The translations under genes were made by a program, and so were the position numbers. A stretch of DNA of 64,000 bases, from NCBI GenBank assembly GCA_963810055.1, contig CAWEME010000009.1, positions 62,001-126,000 on the forward strand, in the 5' to 3' direction. Below, one piece after another: positions 27,452 through 35,878 of this stretch. A model generated the notes under the pieces. It was not told the origin of the DNA. It saw only the letters and a list, made by a program, of their open reading frames with translations, and made no database searches. Origin of the DNA: REEB95 sp963810055. Its GTDB lineage: Bacteria; Pseudomonadota; Alphaproteobacteria; ATCC43930; CGMCC-115725. Numbering within the stretch: the first letter of the stretch is position 1; every line of letters starts with the position of its first letter.

Positions 27452-29035
27452 TCAGTTTCCCGAGCGTTGACGCAATTTGAAGCGCTGGATCTTGCCGGTG
27501 GCGGTTTTCGGCAGTTCGGCGGCGAATTCGATCCAACGCGGATATTTGAACGGCGCGAGCCGCGACTTGACGTGCTCTTGCAGCGCGTTCGCGAGCTGCG
27601 CCGAGCCGGCCTGGCCGGGCTTGAGCACGACGAAGGCCTTCGGCTTGATGAGATGTTTCTCGTCCGGCACGCCCACCACCGCCGCCTCGAGCACCGCCTC
27701 ATGCGTCATCAGCGCGGCCTCGACCTCGAAGGGCGAGACGTACATGCCGCTCACCTTCAGCATGTCGTCGGTGCGGCCGCCATAGGTGTAATAGCCCTGC
27801 GCGTCGCGCGTGTATTTGTCGCCGCTCCGGGTCCAGCGCCCGAGGAAGGTATCGCGGCTCTTTTCGCGGTTGTTCCAGTAATAGGCGGCGCTGGTCGGGC
27901 CCGAGATCTGGAGCTCGCCGAGCTCGCCGTCCTTCACCGGCTGACCCTGCTCGTCGAGCAGGCGGATTTCGTAGCCCGGCACCGGCATGCCGGTGGTGCC
28001 GTAACGCACCTGGCCCGGCCGGTTGGACACGAAGATGTGCAGCATCTCGGTCGAGCCGATGCCGTCCAGGATCTCGACGCCGAGGCGCTCGGTCCAGCGC
28101 TTGCCGACGTCCTCGGGCAGGGCCTCGCCGGCGGACGCGCAGCGCCGCAACGCGATCTCCCCGCGCTTCGGCATCTCGGGGCTCGCGAGCATGGCGGCAT
28201 AGAGCGTCGGCACGCCGTAGAAGATGGTCGGCTTCTTTTCCTTCAGCACGCGCGCGACCGAGCCCGGCGTCGGCCGTTCGGCCATGAGGATGCTGGTCGC
28301 CCCGACCGCCAGCGGGAAGGTCAGCCCGTTGCCGAGGCCGTAGGCGAAAAACAGCTTGGCGGCGGAGAACACCGTGTCGGTTTCGCGGATCCCGAGTACG
28401 GGTATGGCGTAGAGATCGGCGGTCAATATCAAATGCGACTGGAGATGCACCGCGCCCTTGGGCGTGCCGGTCGAGCCCGAGGAGTAAAGCCAGAAGCAGA
28501 CGTCGTCGCAGGTGGTGGGCGCGGCTTTGGCCTTGGGTTCCGCTTCGGCCAGAAGCTTGGAAAAATTCAGGCGGCCGGCGGGCGTTTTCTCGCCCGAGAC
28601 GATCACGTGTTTCAGGGCCGGCTGGTTCGCCAGCACCGGCGCGATTTTCTCGTAAAGCGCGTCGGAGACGATGAGCGCCTTGGCGCGGCTGTCGCGCAGC
28701 ATGAAATCGTAGTCGTTGGATGTCAGCAGCGTGTTGAGCGGCACCGGCACGATGCCGGCCTTGATCGCGCCCAGGAACGCGACCGGAAAATCCACCGTGT
28801 CGAGCAGGCAAAGCGCGATCCGGTTTTCCGGCTCGATGCCGAGCTTGCGCAACGCGTTGGCGGCGCGGTCGACGCGCTCGGCCAATTGCGCGTAGGTGAG
28901 GCTGGTGCGGTCGTCGATGAAGGCGGTCTTGCTGGCGCGAACCGCGAGATGACGGCCCACGAGATCGACGGCGGCGTTGTAATCGCGCGGGATCGAAACC
29001 CGCGGCGCCTCCGCGGCCGATCCGTCGGCGACCAT
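27452..29035 (-). CDS. bclA: benzoate-CoA ligase
   Basis: This enzyme activates benzoate to benzoyl-CoA with ATP, the entry step of anaerobic benzoate degradation (BclA/BadA). The 527-residue ANL-family protein has the P-loop LYSSGSTGTPKGAVH (about 183-197), the aromatic-ligase region FFAYGLGNGLTFPL, GYYTYGGRTDDMLKVSG, and the catalytic lysine in LPKTATGKIQRFKLR. The start at 29035 (MVADGSAAEAPRVSIPRDYNAA) is preferred over an upstream in-frame ATG at 29110. It leads the operon bclA-livKHMGF-hydrolase. Related substrates such as fluorobenzoates may also be used. Confidence 0.93.
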   Translation of the reverse strand: MVADGSAAEAPRVSIPRDYNAAVDLVGRHLAVRASKTAFIDDRTSLTYAQLAERVDRAANALRKLGIEPENRIALCLLDTVDFPVAFLGAIKAGIVPVPLNTLLTSNDYDFMLRDSRAKALIVSDALYEKIAPVLANQPALKHVIVSGEKTPAGRLNFSKLLAEAEPKAKAAPTTCDDVCFWLYSSGSTGTPKGAVHLQSHLILTADLYAIPVLGIRETDTVFSAAKLFFAYGLGNGLTFPLAVGATSILMAERPTPGSVARVLKEKKPTIFYGVPTLYAAMLASPEMPKRGEIALRRCASAGEALPEDVGKRWTERLGVEILDGIGSTEMLHIFVSNRPGQVRYGTTGMPVPGYEIRLLDEQGQPVKDGELGELQISGPTSAAYYWNNREKSRDTFLGRWTRSGDKYTRDAQGYYTYGGRTDDMLKVSGMYVSPFEVEAALMTHEAVLEAAVVGVPDEKHLIKPKAFVVLKPGQAGSAQLANALQEHVKSRLAPFKYPRWIEFAAELPKTATGKIQRFKLRQRSGN

Positions 29036-29340
29036 GTTGTCCTCCCTAAAATCAGCCTTCTTATCGCTTATTATACAAGAAATATGCGCCCCGGGCGTTT
29101 TAACCGTCAAGCATTAATTTGCATATGCGGGAATTCGGATGCGATATAATACGCATCAAACAAAATCGCAAAACATGGCGCCGCCACCGGCAAGAAAATC
29201 CGAGTGCAACGTCACCGGCAGAGTAAGATGCGCTTACGGGAACCGACGGCGCGCCCGCAAATTATTCGCAACCGCCGGCGTGGAGAACGAGGCTCCCCTC
29301 GTGCCACCGCCTGCCAGGACGTGAACGGAGACCGCCCGCG
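29036..29340. promoter_or_regulatory. divergent control region between bclA and the hemerythrin gene
   Basis: About 305 bp, clearly AT-richer than the coding sequence, holding both divergent promoters. It contains the palindrome GCATATGC (29121-29128), a TATAAT hexamer (29145-29150, plus strand), and an inverted repeat GATGCG-N8-CGCATC (29138-29157) that encloses it. No perfect FNR box and no copy of the AATCGGTA repeat were found here, unlike at the other aromatic promoters. No coding sequence is supported. Confidence 0.5.
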
Positions 29341-29844
29341 ATGGAGCTGCAAAGACATGTCTGCCGTTCGCTCCATGACGACCATGTGGCGACGCTCGCC
29401 TTGCTCGGACGGCTGGAGGCGTTGCTCGGACGGCATGCCCGAACCAGCGCGCCCGCTTCCGGCGATCCGGAAGCGGCGCGGCTGCTGAAAGACCTGATCA
29501 CCGCCGTCGAAACCGAGATCGGCGTTCACTTCGCTTTCGAGGAGGACGCCACCTTTCCGCTGCTCGCGGCTTCCGGCGGCGGCGAGATGATCGAGCTGCT
29601 GACCGGCGAACACGGCGAAATCCTGCCCTTGGCGCATCGCCTGGTGGCGCTGGCCAAGCGCGCCCGCGAGGCGGGCTTTTCGGCCGAAAGCTGGAGCGAG
29701 TTTCATGGCGCCGGCGCCGAGCTCATCACGCGGCTGGTTTCCCACATCGAGAAAGAGGAAATGGGATTTCTGCCGGCGCTGGACGAGGCGCTCGACGAGG
29801 ACACGGACGGCAGGCTCGCCCTCGAGCTGGCGGCGCGCCGCTGA
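29341..29844 (+). CDS. hemerythrin HHE domain protein
   Basis: A 167-residue four-helix hemerythrin-like protein. Candidate diiron ligands are His14 in LHDDHVATL, His/Glu in IGVHFAFEEDATFPLL, His in LTGEHGEILPLAHR, and HIEKEEMGFLPAL near the end. Such proteins bind O2, NO or iron. Beside oxygen-sensitive benzoyl-CoA reductase genes, a protective or sensing role is a fair inference. It is followed by the tandem GNAT gene 32 bp later and is probably co-transcribed with it. Confidence 0.82.
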   Translation: MELQRHVCRSLHDDHVATLALLGRLEALLGRHARTSAPASGDPEAARLLKDLITAVETEIGVHFAFEEDATFPLLAASGGGEMIELLTGEHGEILPLAHRLVALAKRAREAGFSAESWSEFHGAGAELITRLVSHIEKEEMGFLPALDEALDEDTDGRLALELAARR

Positions 29845-29876
29845 ACATTGAACGAAGCAGGATGGAGGACCGAGCG

Positions 29877-30926
29877 ATGGCGACCAAGCGAACGGGCGGC
29901 GCAAAGCCCAAAACTTCCGGCGGATCGCCCAAGCTGCGCCCGCTCAAGAGCGGCGATCTCGAAGCCATCGTCGCCATCGACCGCGTCGCCGCCGGACGGT
30001 CGCGCCGCGGCTTCTTTGAAAAACGCCTGGCGCATCTTTCGCGCGAACCGGGCGCCTTCGTGGCCCTGGCCGCCGAACAGGGCGGCAAGCTCGCGGGTTT
30101 CGCCTTCGCCCGTCTCTACGAGGGCGAGTTCGGCGGCGGGGCGCCGGAAGCCTCGCTCGACGCCATCGGCGTCGACGCCAAGGCGAGAGGCCACGGCATC
30201 GGACGCCAACTGGTCGAGGGCGTGGCCAAGGCCATGCGCAGCCACGGCGTTTCGGAGCTGTCGACCCAGGCTGATTGGACCGAGGCGGAGCTGATGGGCT
30301 TCTTCGCCCACACCGACTTCGCCTTGGCGCCGCGCATCGTGCTCGAATGCCCCGTCGCCGATGCCGAAGAGAGACGGCCCCCGATGCCGCCCGCCCGGAC
30401 CAGGACTTCCGCGCATGCTTCGGGCGCGGCGGTCGAACTCGATTACAGCGGCCCCTCGGGCGACGATTTCGAGTTGCTGGCGCGCGACCGCGTGCCGATC
30501 CGGTCGATGACTCCGGGCGATCTCGCCGCCATCGTGCATATCGACAAACGCATCACCGGGCGCGACCGGCAGGCCTATTACAAGCGCAAGCTGGCCGAGG
30601 CGATGGAAGAATCCGCGGTGCGCGTCTCGCTGGTGGCCGAGCTCGACGGCCGGGTCGCGGGGGTCATCATGGCGCGGGTCGAATTCGGCGAATTCGGCCA
30701 CTCCGAGCCCGAGGCCGTGATGGACACGATCGGCGTCGATCCGGATTACGGCCACAAGGACGTGGCCAGCGCCCTGTTGTCGCAACTTTTGACCAATCTG
30801 GCGGGGCTGCGCGTCGAAAGGCTGCGCACCGAGGTGAGGTGGAACCATTTCGGCCTGCTGAGCTTCCTCGACCGCATGGGGTTCCGGCCGCACCGGCGTC
30901 TGGCGCTCCGCCGCGCCCTCGGCTGA
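29877..30926 (+). CDS. tandem GNAT acetyltransferase
   Basis: A 349-residue protein with two GNAT domains, roughly residues 17-155 and 205-345. Domain 1 shows IGVDAKARGHGIGRQLVEGVAKAM, a good acetyl-CoA loop. Domain 2 shows IGVDPDYGHKDVASALLSQLL, where the RGxG loop is changed to GHKDV and may be inactive. The ATG at 29877 is chosen over 29862 because a GGAGGA ribosome site (29864-29869) lies between them. GNAT enzymes occur in bad clusters (BadL), where acetylation affects regulation. The substrate here is unknown. Confidence 0.8.
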   Translation: MATKRTGGAKPKTSGGSPKLRPLKSGDLEAIVAIDRVAAGRSRRGFFEKRLAHLSREPGAFVALAAEQGGKLAGFAFARLYEGEFGGGAPEASLDAIGVDAKARGHGIGRQLVEGVAKAMRSHGVSELSTQADWTEAELMGFFAHTDFALAPRIVLECPVADAEERRPPMPPARTRTSAHASGAAVELDYSGPSGDDFELLARDRVPIRSMTPGDLAAIVHIDKRITGRDRQAYYKRKLAEAMEESAVRVSLVAELDGRVAGVIMARVEFGEFGHSEPEAVMDTIGVDPDYGHKDVASALLSQLLTNLAGLRVERLRTEVRWNHFGLLSFLDRMGFRPHRRLALRRALG

Positions 30927-30930
30927 CCCG

Positions 30931-30948
30931 CGCCCGGAAACGGGCGTT
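30931..30948. terminator. hairpin between convergent genes
   Basis: CGCCCG (30931-30936), a GAAA tetraloop, CGGGCG (30941-30946), then TT. It sits between the tandem GNAT stop and the end of the convergent ferredoxin gene and could end transcription from both sides. Confidence 0.5.
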
Positions 30949-31193
30949 CAGCCGTGGATCTGCTTGTACTTGGCGAGCAGCTCTTCCTGGGTCTCGCGGA
31001 AGTCGGGATTCGGCACGATGCAATCCGCCGGGCACACCAGCTTGCATTGCGGCTCGTCCTCGGCGCCGACGCATTCGGTGCAGCGCAAGGGATCGATCAC
31101 GTAGATCGAGGGGCCGACGCTGATCGCCTCGTTGGGGCACACCGGTTTGCAGGCGTCGCAATTCGTGCAGGTATCGACAATCAGCAAGGCCAT
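30948..31193 (-). CDS. fdx: 2[4Fe-4S] ferredoxin of the benzoyl-CoA reductase system
   Basis: An 81-residue ferredoxin with two cluster motifs: CTNCDACKPVCPNEA, then CTECVGAEDEPQCKLVCPADC with the extended loop typical of aromatic-degradation (Alvin-type) ferredoxins. It is the natural electron donor to benzoyl-CoA reductase and would be re-reduced by KorAB encoded at 38-41 kb. The start at 31193 (MALLIVDTCTNC) fits family length. It is the last gene of oah-dch-bcrCBAD-fdx, 28 bp after bcrD. Confidence 0.93.
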   Translation of the reverse strand: MALLIVDTCTNCDACKPVCPNEAISVGPSIYVIDPLRCTECVGAEDEPQCKLVCPADCIVPNPDFRETQEELLAKYKQIHG

Positions 31194-31221
31194 GAAATCC
31201 TCCGTGTATCCGGCAACGCCA

Positions 31222-32058
31222 TCATGCCGCGAGCTGGCCGAGACGCGCCAGCTTCTGGTGGCGGAACGCGCCCCAGAGCGCGGCGCCGATGGCGCCGGCA
31301 TAGATCGAGTCCGGGTGGTTGCGAACGGGGAAGGTAACCTTTTCCTTCTCCATCGCCTCCTGCATGCAGGCGACCAGGCCTTCGTCGAGCGCGAGGCCGC
31401 CGGTCATGAGCACCGTGCCGTCGAGCGTGCCGACGGTCTTCAGGAGCTTGGCCAGGCGGTCGGCCATGGCCGAATGGATGCCCTTGAGGATGTTGGAGGC
31501 GGTGATCCCGCGCGACACCATGTTGATGACGTCGGTTTCGGCGAGCACGGCGCAGATGCCGCTGACTTTCTCCGGATTGTCGGCCTGCTTGGACAACCCG
31601 CCGATCTCGTCCTGGGCGATGCCGAGATAGCGTGCGATGTTCTCGAGGAACTGGCCGGAGCCCGACGCGCACTGGCTGGTCATCTTGTAGCTCAGCACCT
31701 TGCCGCGCGCGTCGATCCGGATGGCGCGGCCGTGCAGCGCGCCGACGTCGAGCGCCGCGCGCGTCGCGGGATCGAGATAGATGGCGCCGCGGCCGTGCGT
31801 GGTCATGGAATAGAAGTGGCCGGTATGGAAGTCGAGCGCCTCGCCGTCGCCGGTGGTGGCGACATAGGCGACGTCGCCGGGCTTGAGCGAGGCCTCTTCG
31901 AGGGATTGGCGATAGGCTTCGGTCGCGAGCTCGAAGGGGTTGCCCTGGCGCACCCGGTCGGTGCGCTTGGTGAGCCAGCGCGTCTGGTCGCCGTCGACCT
32001 CGAACAGCACGGTCTTGACGGCGCCGGTTCCGATGTCGATGCCTGCGGTTGCGATCAT
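31222..32058 (-). CDS. bcrD: benzoyl-CoA reductase subunit D (ATPase)
   Basis: One of the two ASKHA-fold ATP-hydrolysing subunits of class I benzoyl-CoA reductase (BcrD/BadG). The 278-residue protein begins with the phosphate-binding GIDIGTGAVKTVLFE. It has the probable cluster-ligating cysteines in CASGSGQFLENIARYLG and CAVLAETDVINMV, and ends with a second phosphate motif and YAGAIGAALWG. With BcrA it binds the [4Fe-4S] cluster that drives ATP-dependent electron transfer. The gene follows bcrA by 13 bp. Confidence 0.93.
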   Translation of the reverse strand: MIATAGIDIGTGAVKTVLFEVDGDQTRWLTKRTDRVRQGNPFELATEAYRQSLEEASLKPGDVAYVATTGDGEALDFHTGHFYSMTTHGRGAIYLDPATRAALDVGALHGRAIRIDARGKVLSYKMTSQCASGSGQFLENIARYLGIAQDEIGGLSKQADNPEKVSGICAVLAETDVINMVSRGITASNILKGIHSAMADRLAKLLKTVGTLDGTVLMTGGLALDEGLVACMQEAMEKEKVTFPVRNHPDSIYAGAIGAALWGAFRHQKLARLGQLAA

Positions 32059-32071
32059 GGCGTCTCTTCCT

Positions 32072-33385
32072 TCAATTCTCGACCGCGCGGCGGGCGAAGG
32101 CGGCGGCGCCCAAGGCCCCCGTGTAGATCGATTCCGGGTTGATGTTGATCACGCGGTCGCCGTAATTCTCCTTGATGAGCTGGCGCAGCTCCTTGACCGC
32201 GGCCTCGTTCTTGGCGACGCCGCCGGTGAAGGTGAACTGGTCGCGCACCCCGCCCGAGCGCGAGATGATCGACATGGCGCGCAGGATGATGGCGCGGTGC
32301 AGGCCGGCCAGGATGTCCTCGCGCTTTTCGCCGAGCGCCAGACGGTCGCGCAGCTCGGCGCCGGCGAACACGGTGCAGGTCGAGTTGATGCGGACCGTGC
32401 GCGTCGCCTTCATCGCCATCGGGCCGAGCTCGTGCAACCCCATGTTCATCTCGTCGGCGATGTAGCCGAGGTAGCGGCCGCAGCCGGCGGCGCAGCGGTC
32501 GTTCATCTGGAAGTTCTCGACGATGCCGCTGGCGTCCACCTGGATCGCCTTGGTGTCCTGGCCGCCGATGTCGAGCACGGTGCGCGTATCGGGGTACATC
32601 ATATGGGCGCCCAAGCCATGGCAGAGGATTTCGGAGCGGATGTGCTCCTTGGAGAAGGGCAGCGTCACGCGGCCGTATCCCGTGCCGACGAGATAGGTGT
32701 CGTCGAGCGGAATCTCGAGGGCTTCGCGCACCAGCACGGAGACCTGGTCGGTCATCGACTTGATCGCCGCCGAGCTGACCTTGACGCGGTCGAGCGCGCG
32801 CAGGAACTTGTCGCTCATGTCCTCGGCCGGCGGCCGGTTCTCCACGTCGATGATCGCCTTGTCGTAGACGTTGAGCAGGAGATCGTAGCTGAGCCCCGAG
32901 GAGGCCGCGATCTCCTGGCTGATCGCCATGAAGCGCGAGCCGGCGATGTCGCGGAAAAAATCGGATTTGCGCTTGGCGCCGGGTGCGAACAAGGCCGGGG
33001 CCTCCTCGCGCAGCCGGACGAAGATGGCTTCGAGCGCCTCGCGGATGTCCTTTTCCCGGCCCTTGAAGCGGTCGCCCTTGGCGTTGTTCTGGCAGGTGGC
33101 TTCGAGATCGGCGAGCTGCTCCAGGAACTGCTCGAGGCGGAAGCTGCGTTCGAGGTCGGCGAGGAAGTGCTCGATCCGCCCGTGCAGTCCCGGCAGCTTC
33201 GACAGCCCCTGGTGAAACAGGGTGAAGCGGGTGTTGATGAGCGCCTCGTAGCGCGCGACCCGGCAGGCGGTGTCGTAGTTCGAGCGCGAGTTGGTGATGC
33301 CGCGGCCGAGCACCTGAAGATTTTCGTCCATCACGATGGCCTTGGTCGTGGTGGAGCCGAGATCGACGCCGATGAAGCAGCGCAT
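32072..33385 (-). CDS. bcrA: benzoyl-CoA reductase subunit A (ATPase)
   Basis: The larger ATPase subunit (BcrA/BadF), 437 residues as expected for the Thauera/Rhodopseudomonas subtype. It shows GVDLGSTTTKAIVMD at residues 5-19, the nucleotide motif TVLDIGGQDTKAIQVD, cluster cysteines in NDRCAAGCGRYLGYIADEM and CTVFAGAELRDR, and SIYTGALGAAAFARRA at the end. The frame stays open far upstream over bcrB, but the ATG at 33385 gives the conserved N-terminus. It lies 17 bp after bcrB. Confidence 0.94.
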   Translation of the reverse strand: MRCFIGVDLGSTTTKAIVMDENLQVLGRGITNSRSNYDTACRVARYEALINTRFTLFHQGLSKLPGLHGRIEHFLADLERSFRLEQFLEQLADLEATCQNNAKGDRFKGREKDIREALEAIFVRLREEAPALFAPGAKRKSDFFRDIAGSRFMAISQEIAASSGLSYDLLLNVYDKAIIDVENRPPAEDMSDKFLRALDRVKVSSAAIKSMTDQVSVLVREALEIPLDDTYLVGTGYGRVTLPFSKEHIRSEILCHGLGAHMMYPDTRTVLDIGGQDTKAIQVDASGIVENFQMNDRCAAGCGRYLGYIADEMNMGLHELGPMAMKATRTVRINSTCTVFAGAELRDRLALGEKREDILAGLHRAIILRAMSIISRSGGVRDQFTFTGGVAKNEAAVKELRQLIKENYGDRVININPESIYTGALGAAAFARRAVEN

Positions 33386-33402
33386 GGGATTTCCGCCTTT
33401 CT

Positions 33403-34710
33403 CTATTCGGCCGCCGAAGCCGGCGCCTTCGCGCCCTGCCGCTTCTGCTCGATCATCTGGAAGTAGCTTTCCAGCCGGTTCTTCACGTTGGCCGGCGAGA
33501 AGTAACGCGGGTCGACCAGATCGGTCTCGATGAAGGCGGCGGGCTTGCCGGTGCGGCGCTCGATCTCGCGCAGCATCAGAAGCTGGCCGGCGGAGAAGCT
33601 GTTGCAGCTCTTGATCGAGTTGACCAGCAGCCCGTCGGCTTCGTAATCGGTCATGTATTTCTCGAGCAGGCCGATGCGCGCGGGCAGGTTGCGGTTGGTG
33701 TAGCAGCCGAGGCAATACTCGGCGAGCGATTCCAGCGGATGGTCGGGATCGTGGCGGAAGCCCTGGTCGTAGATCCCGCCCACCTTGGTGTAGGAGCTGG
33801 CGACCACGACCGCGCCTTCCTCGTAGAACATCTTCCAGAAGTCGCGAAAGCTCGTCCAATTAGGCGGCCCTTCGACCACGAGACGGTAGCGTTCCTCGTG
33901 CGCCTCGCCGTCGGGCGTCACGGGATACTGCTTCTTGGCGACGCGCTCGGCGATTTCGGCGCGCAGCAGCCGGTAATACTCGGTCGCGTCCGGAGTGCCG
34001 CGGAAGGCGGTGAAGATCGGCCCGATGTAATAGACGCCGCCGAAATAGGCGTCGATCGGCGAGGGCTTGTTCTTGGCCGATTCGAGCACCCAGACGAAAT
34101 CCTGCTCGGTCTTGGCCGATTCCTTCAGGTACTGGCGCAAACGGTCGATGTCGAACTTGACGCCGCTCACCCGTTCCAGCTTCGGGATGACCTCTTCCTT
34201 GATCTGCTTGACCACGTAGTCCCGCATGTTCTTCGTGGCTTTGCCGTCGCCCTCGTAGGGCACGTGCAGCATCGCGGTCTCGCACTTGTATTGCTCGCGC
34301 AGCAGCTCGAACCATTTCATGAAGGTGAAGCAGCCGGTATAGGACAGCAGCAGCAAATCCGGATCCGGCAGCGGCCTGCCGTCGGGGCCGAGATTGCCCT
34401 TGGCGATCGAGCCCAGATCGGCCTTGACGTAGGTGCAGACATCCTCCGAATGGCCGCGCTTCTCCGCCTCCATGATGAAGGCGCCGCTCTTCTTGCGCAT
34501 GGCGTTCTGGATGGCGTTGATCTCGGGCAGGTTGTTGACCACGTCGAAGCACATCATCAGCTCGTTGAGATTGCCCGGCACGAAGGTCGAGACCACCTTG
34601 CGGCCTTTCTCCTTGGCGGTGGCGAGCAGCTCGTAGTTGCCGGCGATCATCTCCTTCTGCTTGAGCATGGAGAGTTCCTTGACGGCCTCGGCGGCGGGCA
34701 TGGCGCTCAT
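33403..34710 (-). CDS. bcrB: benzoyl-CoA reductase subunit B
   Basis: BcrB (BadE) forms, with BcrC, the dearomatising module that holds the two other [4Fe-4S] clusters and binds benzoyl-CoA. The 435-residue protein has the cysteines typical of the 2-hydroxyglutaryl-CoA dehydratase-D family in YTGCFTFMKW, EYCLGCYTNRNLP and IKSCNSFSAGQ. I place the start at ATG 34710, which overlaps the bcrC stop (ATGA) with a GGAG site in range; an in-frame ATG at 34722 is also possible. Confidence 0.94.
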   Translation of the reverse strand: MSAMPAAEAVKELSMLKQKEMIAGNYELLATAKEKGRKVVSTFVPGNLNELMMCFDVVNNLPEINAIQNAMRKKSGAFIMEAEKRGHSEDVCTYVKADLGSIAKGNLGPDGRPLPDPDLLLLSYTGCFTFMKWFELLREQYKCETAMLHVPYEGDGKATKNMRDYVVKQIKEEVIPKLERVSGVKFDIDRLRQYLKESAKTEQDFVWVLESAKNKPSPIDAYFGGVYYIGPIFTAFRGTPDATEYYRLLRAEIAERVAKKQYPVTPDGEAHEERYRLVVEGPPNWTSFRDFWKMFYEEGAVVVASSYTKVGGIYDQGFRHDPDHPLESLAEYCLGCYTNRNLPARIGLLEKYMTDYEADGLLVNSIKSCNSFSAGQLLMLREIERRTGKPAAFIETDLVDPRYFSPANVKNRLESYFQMIEQKRQGAKAPASAAE

Positions 34711-35876
34711 TGGTTGCTCCATAATTTGATCGAATCGGCGAAAGTGCCGGCCTGCTCGCGGATGGGCTGCATCTGACCGGAATTCTCGGCGTATTTGAAC
34801 GCGATGTAGGGAATGTTGTGCGCGGCCAGCACGTGTTGCAGCATCGGCCGCTCCAAGAGCGCCGGATCGCAGAAGCTCGGGCAGGCGAAGATGACGCCCT
34901 CGGCACCGGTGTTCTTGACCGCCTCGACCAAATAGAGGCCCTTCTTGGCTTCGCTGGGCTCGTATTTGGCCGAGGTGTTGTTGGAGTTGTGGAGATAGGC
35001 GTTGGCGAGGTTCTTGAGCGGATCGCCCTCGACCGCCACGTCGGACTTCTCCCAGCGGTTCACCAGCATGAAGTCGTCGTCGACGATGTAGCAGCCGGCG
35101 AGCTCGATCGACTTGATGAGGTTAAGCGGCGGCTGCTCGCAGAAGACGCCGGTGACGACCACGCGGGAATTGTCGCGCTTGGGCCGGTCTTCCGCGCCGG
35201 CGGCGGCGAGATATTCCTTCAGCAGCCGGTTGTGCTCCTCGACCGCCAGGATCTGGCCCGCGCGCATCAGCAAATAAACTTCCACGGAAGGCGCCTTCCA
35301 CGGCTGCTTGGCGCGGAAGGCGTAGACCTCGCGCGTCAGCCGGCGGCTTTCGTTGTAAAGCGCGATCGAGGCGCGGAGCGCCTCGTCGCTCACCGCGCGG
35401 CCGGACATCTCCGCGAGCATCTCCTTGAGCTCTTTCAACTCGTTGACGTAGAACTCGCCGCCGACGTCGTCGCGGTAGTTCTGCGGCACGTCGAAATAGC
35501 GGCTCTTCACCTTCGGGAACATGACCTTCCACATGCCCGACAGGTTGCGGATGACGTCGCAGATGCTGGGGAACAGCATGCCGTCGACGAAATCGAGCCG
35601 CCCGGTCACGCCGAGTTCGACCGTCGAGCGCGGAATGCGGCAGATGTAGCTCTGGTAGTAGGCGTCGCCGTGAATGACCTCGAGCTGATCGCCGCCGCCG
35701 AGCACGCCGAGCGGCAAGGCGCCCGCGGCGTGAATCAGTTCGCGCGGCACGTAAAAGGGCATGAAGCCCACCACCTTGCGGCCGGGCACCGCGGCCTTCC
35801 ACTCGCGGGCATAGGTGAAATGCAGATCGTCGAACAGGTCCTGGCAGCGGGAGATGATTTCGGCGGTGGTCGTCAT
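34707..35876 (-). CDS. bcrC: benzoyl-CoA reductase subunit C
   Basis: BcrC (BadD), 389 residues, is the second subunit of the substrate-reducing module. It shows VVGFMPFYVPRELIHAAGALPLGVLGG, SYICRIPRSTVELG, GMLFPSICDVIRNLSG, and cysteines in GVFCEQPP and FACPSFCDPALLERP. This family order (BcrC-BcrB-BcrA-BcrD) is that of class I, ATP-dependent reductases. The start at 35876 (MTTTAEIISRCQ) is 2 bp after the dch stop. The enzyme is oxygen-sensitive. Confidence 0.94.
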   Translation of the reverse strand: MTTTAEIISRCQDLFDDLHFTYAREWKAAVPGRKVVGFMPFYVPRELIHAAGALPLGVLGGGDQLEVIHGDAYYQSYICRIPRSTVELGVTGRLDFVDGMLFPSICDVIRNLSGMWKVMFPKVKSRYFDVPQNYRDDVGGEFYVNELKELKEMLAEMSGRAVSDEALRASIALYNESRRLTREVYAFRAKQPWKAPSVEVYLLMRAGQILAVEEHNRLLKEYLAAAGAEDRPKRDNSRVVVTGVFCEQPPLNLIKSIELAGCYIVDDDFMLVNRWEKSDVAVEGDPLKNLANAYLHNSNNTSAKYEPSEAKKGLYLVEAVKNTGAEGVIFACPSFCDPALLERPMLQHVLAAHNIPYIAFKYAENSGQMQPIREQAGTFADSIKLWSNQ

Positions 35877-35878
35877 GG

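Noticed and set aside
26285..29149. A 954-residue open frame on the plus strand opposite bclA and the binding-protein gene
   Set aside because: It is a GC-driven antisense frame with His/Arg/Gly-rich low-complexity translation and no family motif; the minus-strand genes are clearly real.
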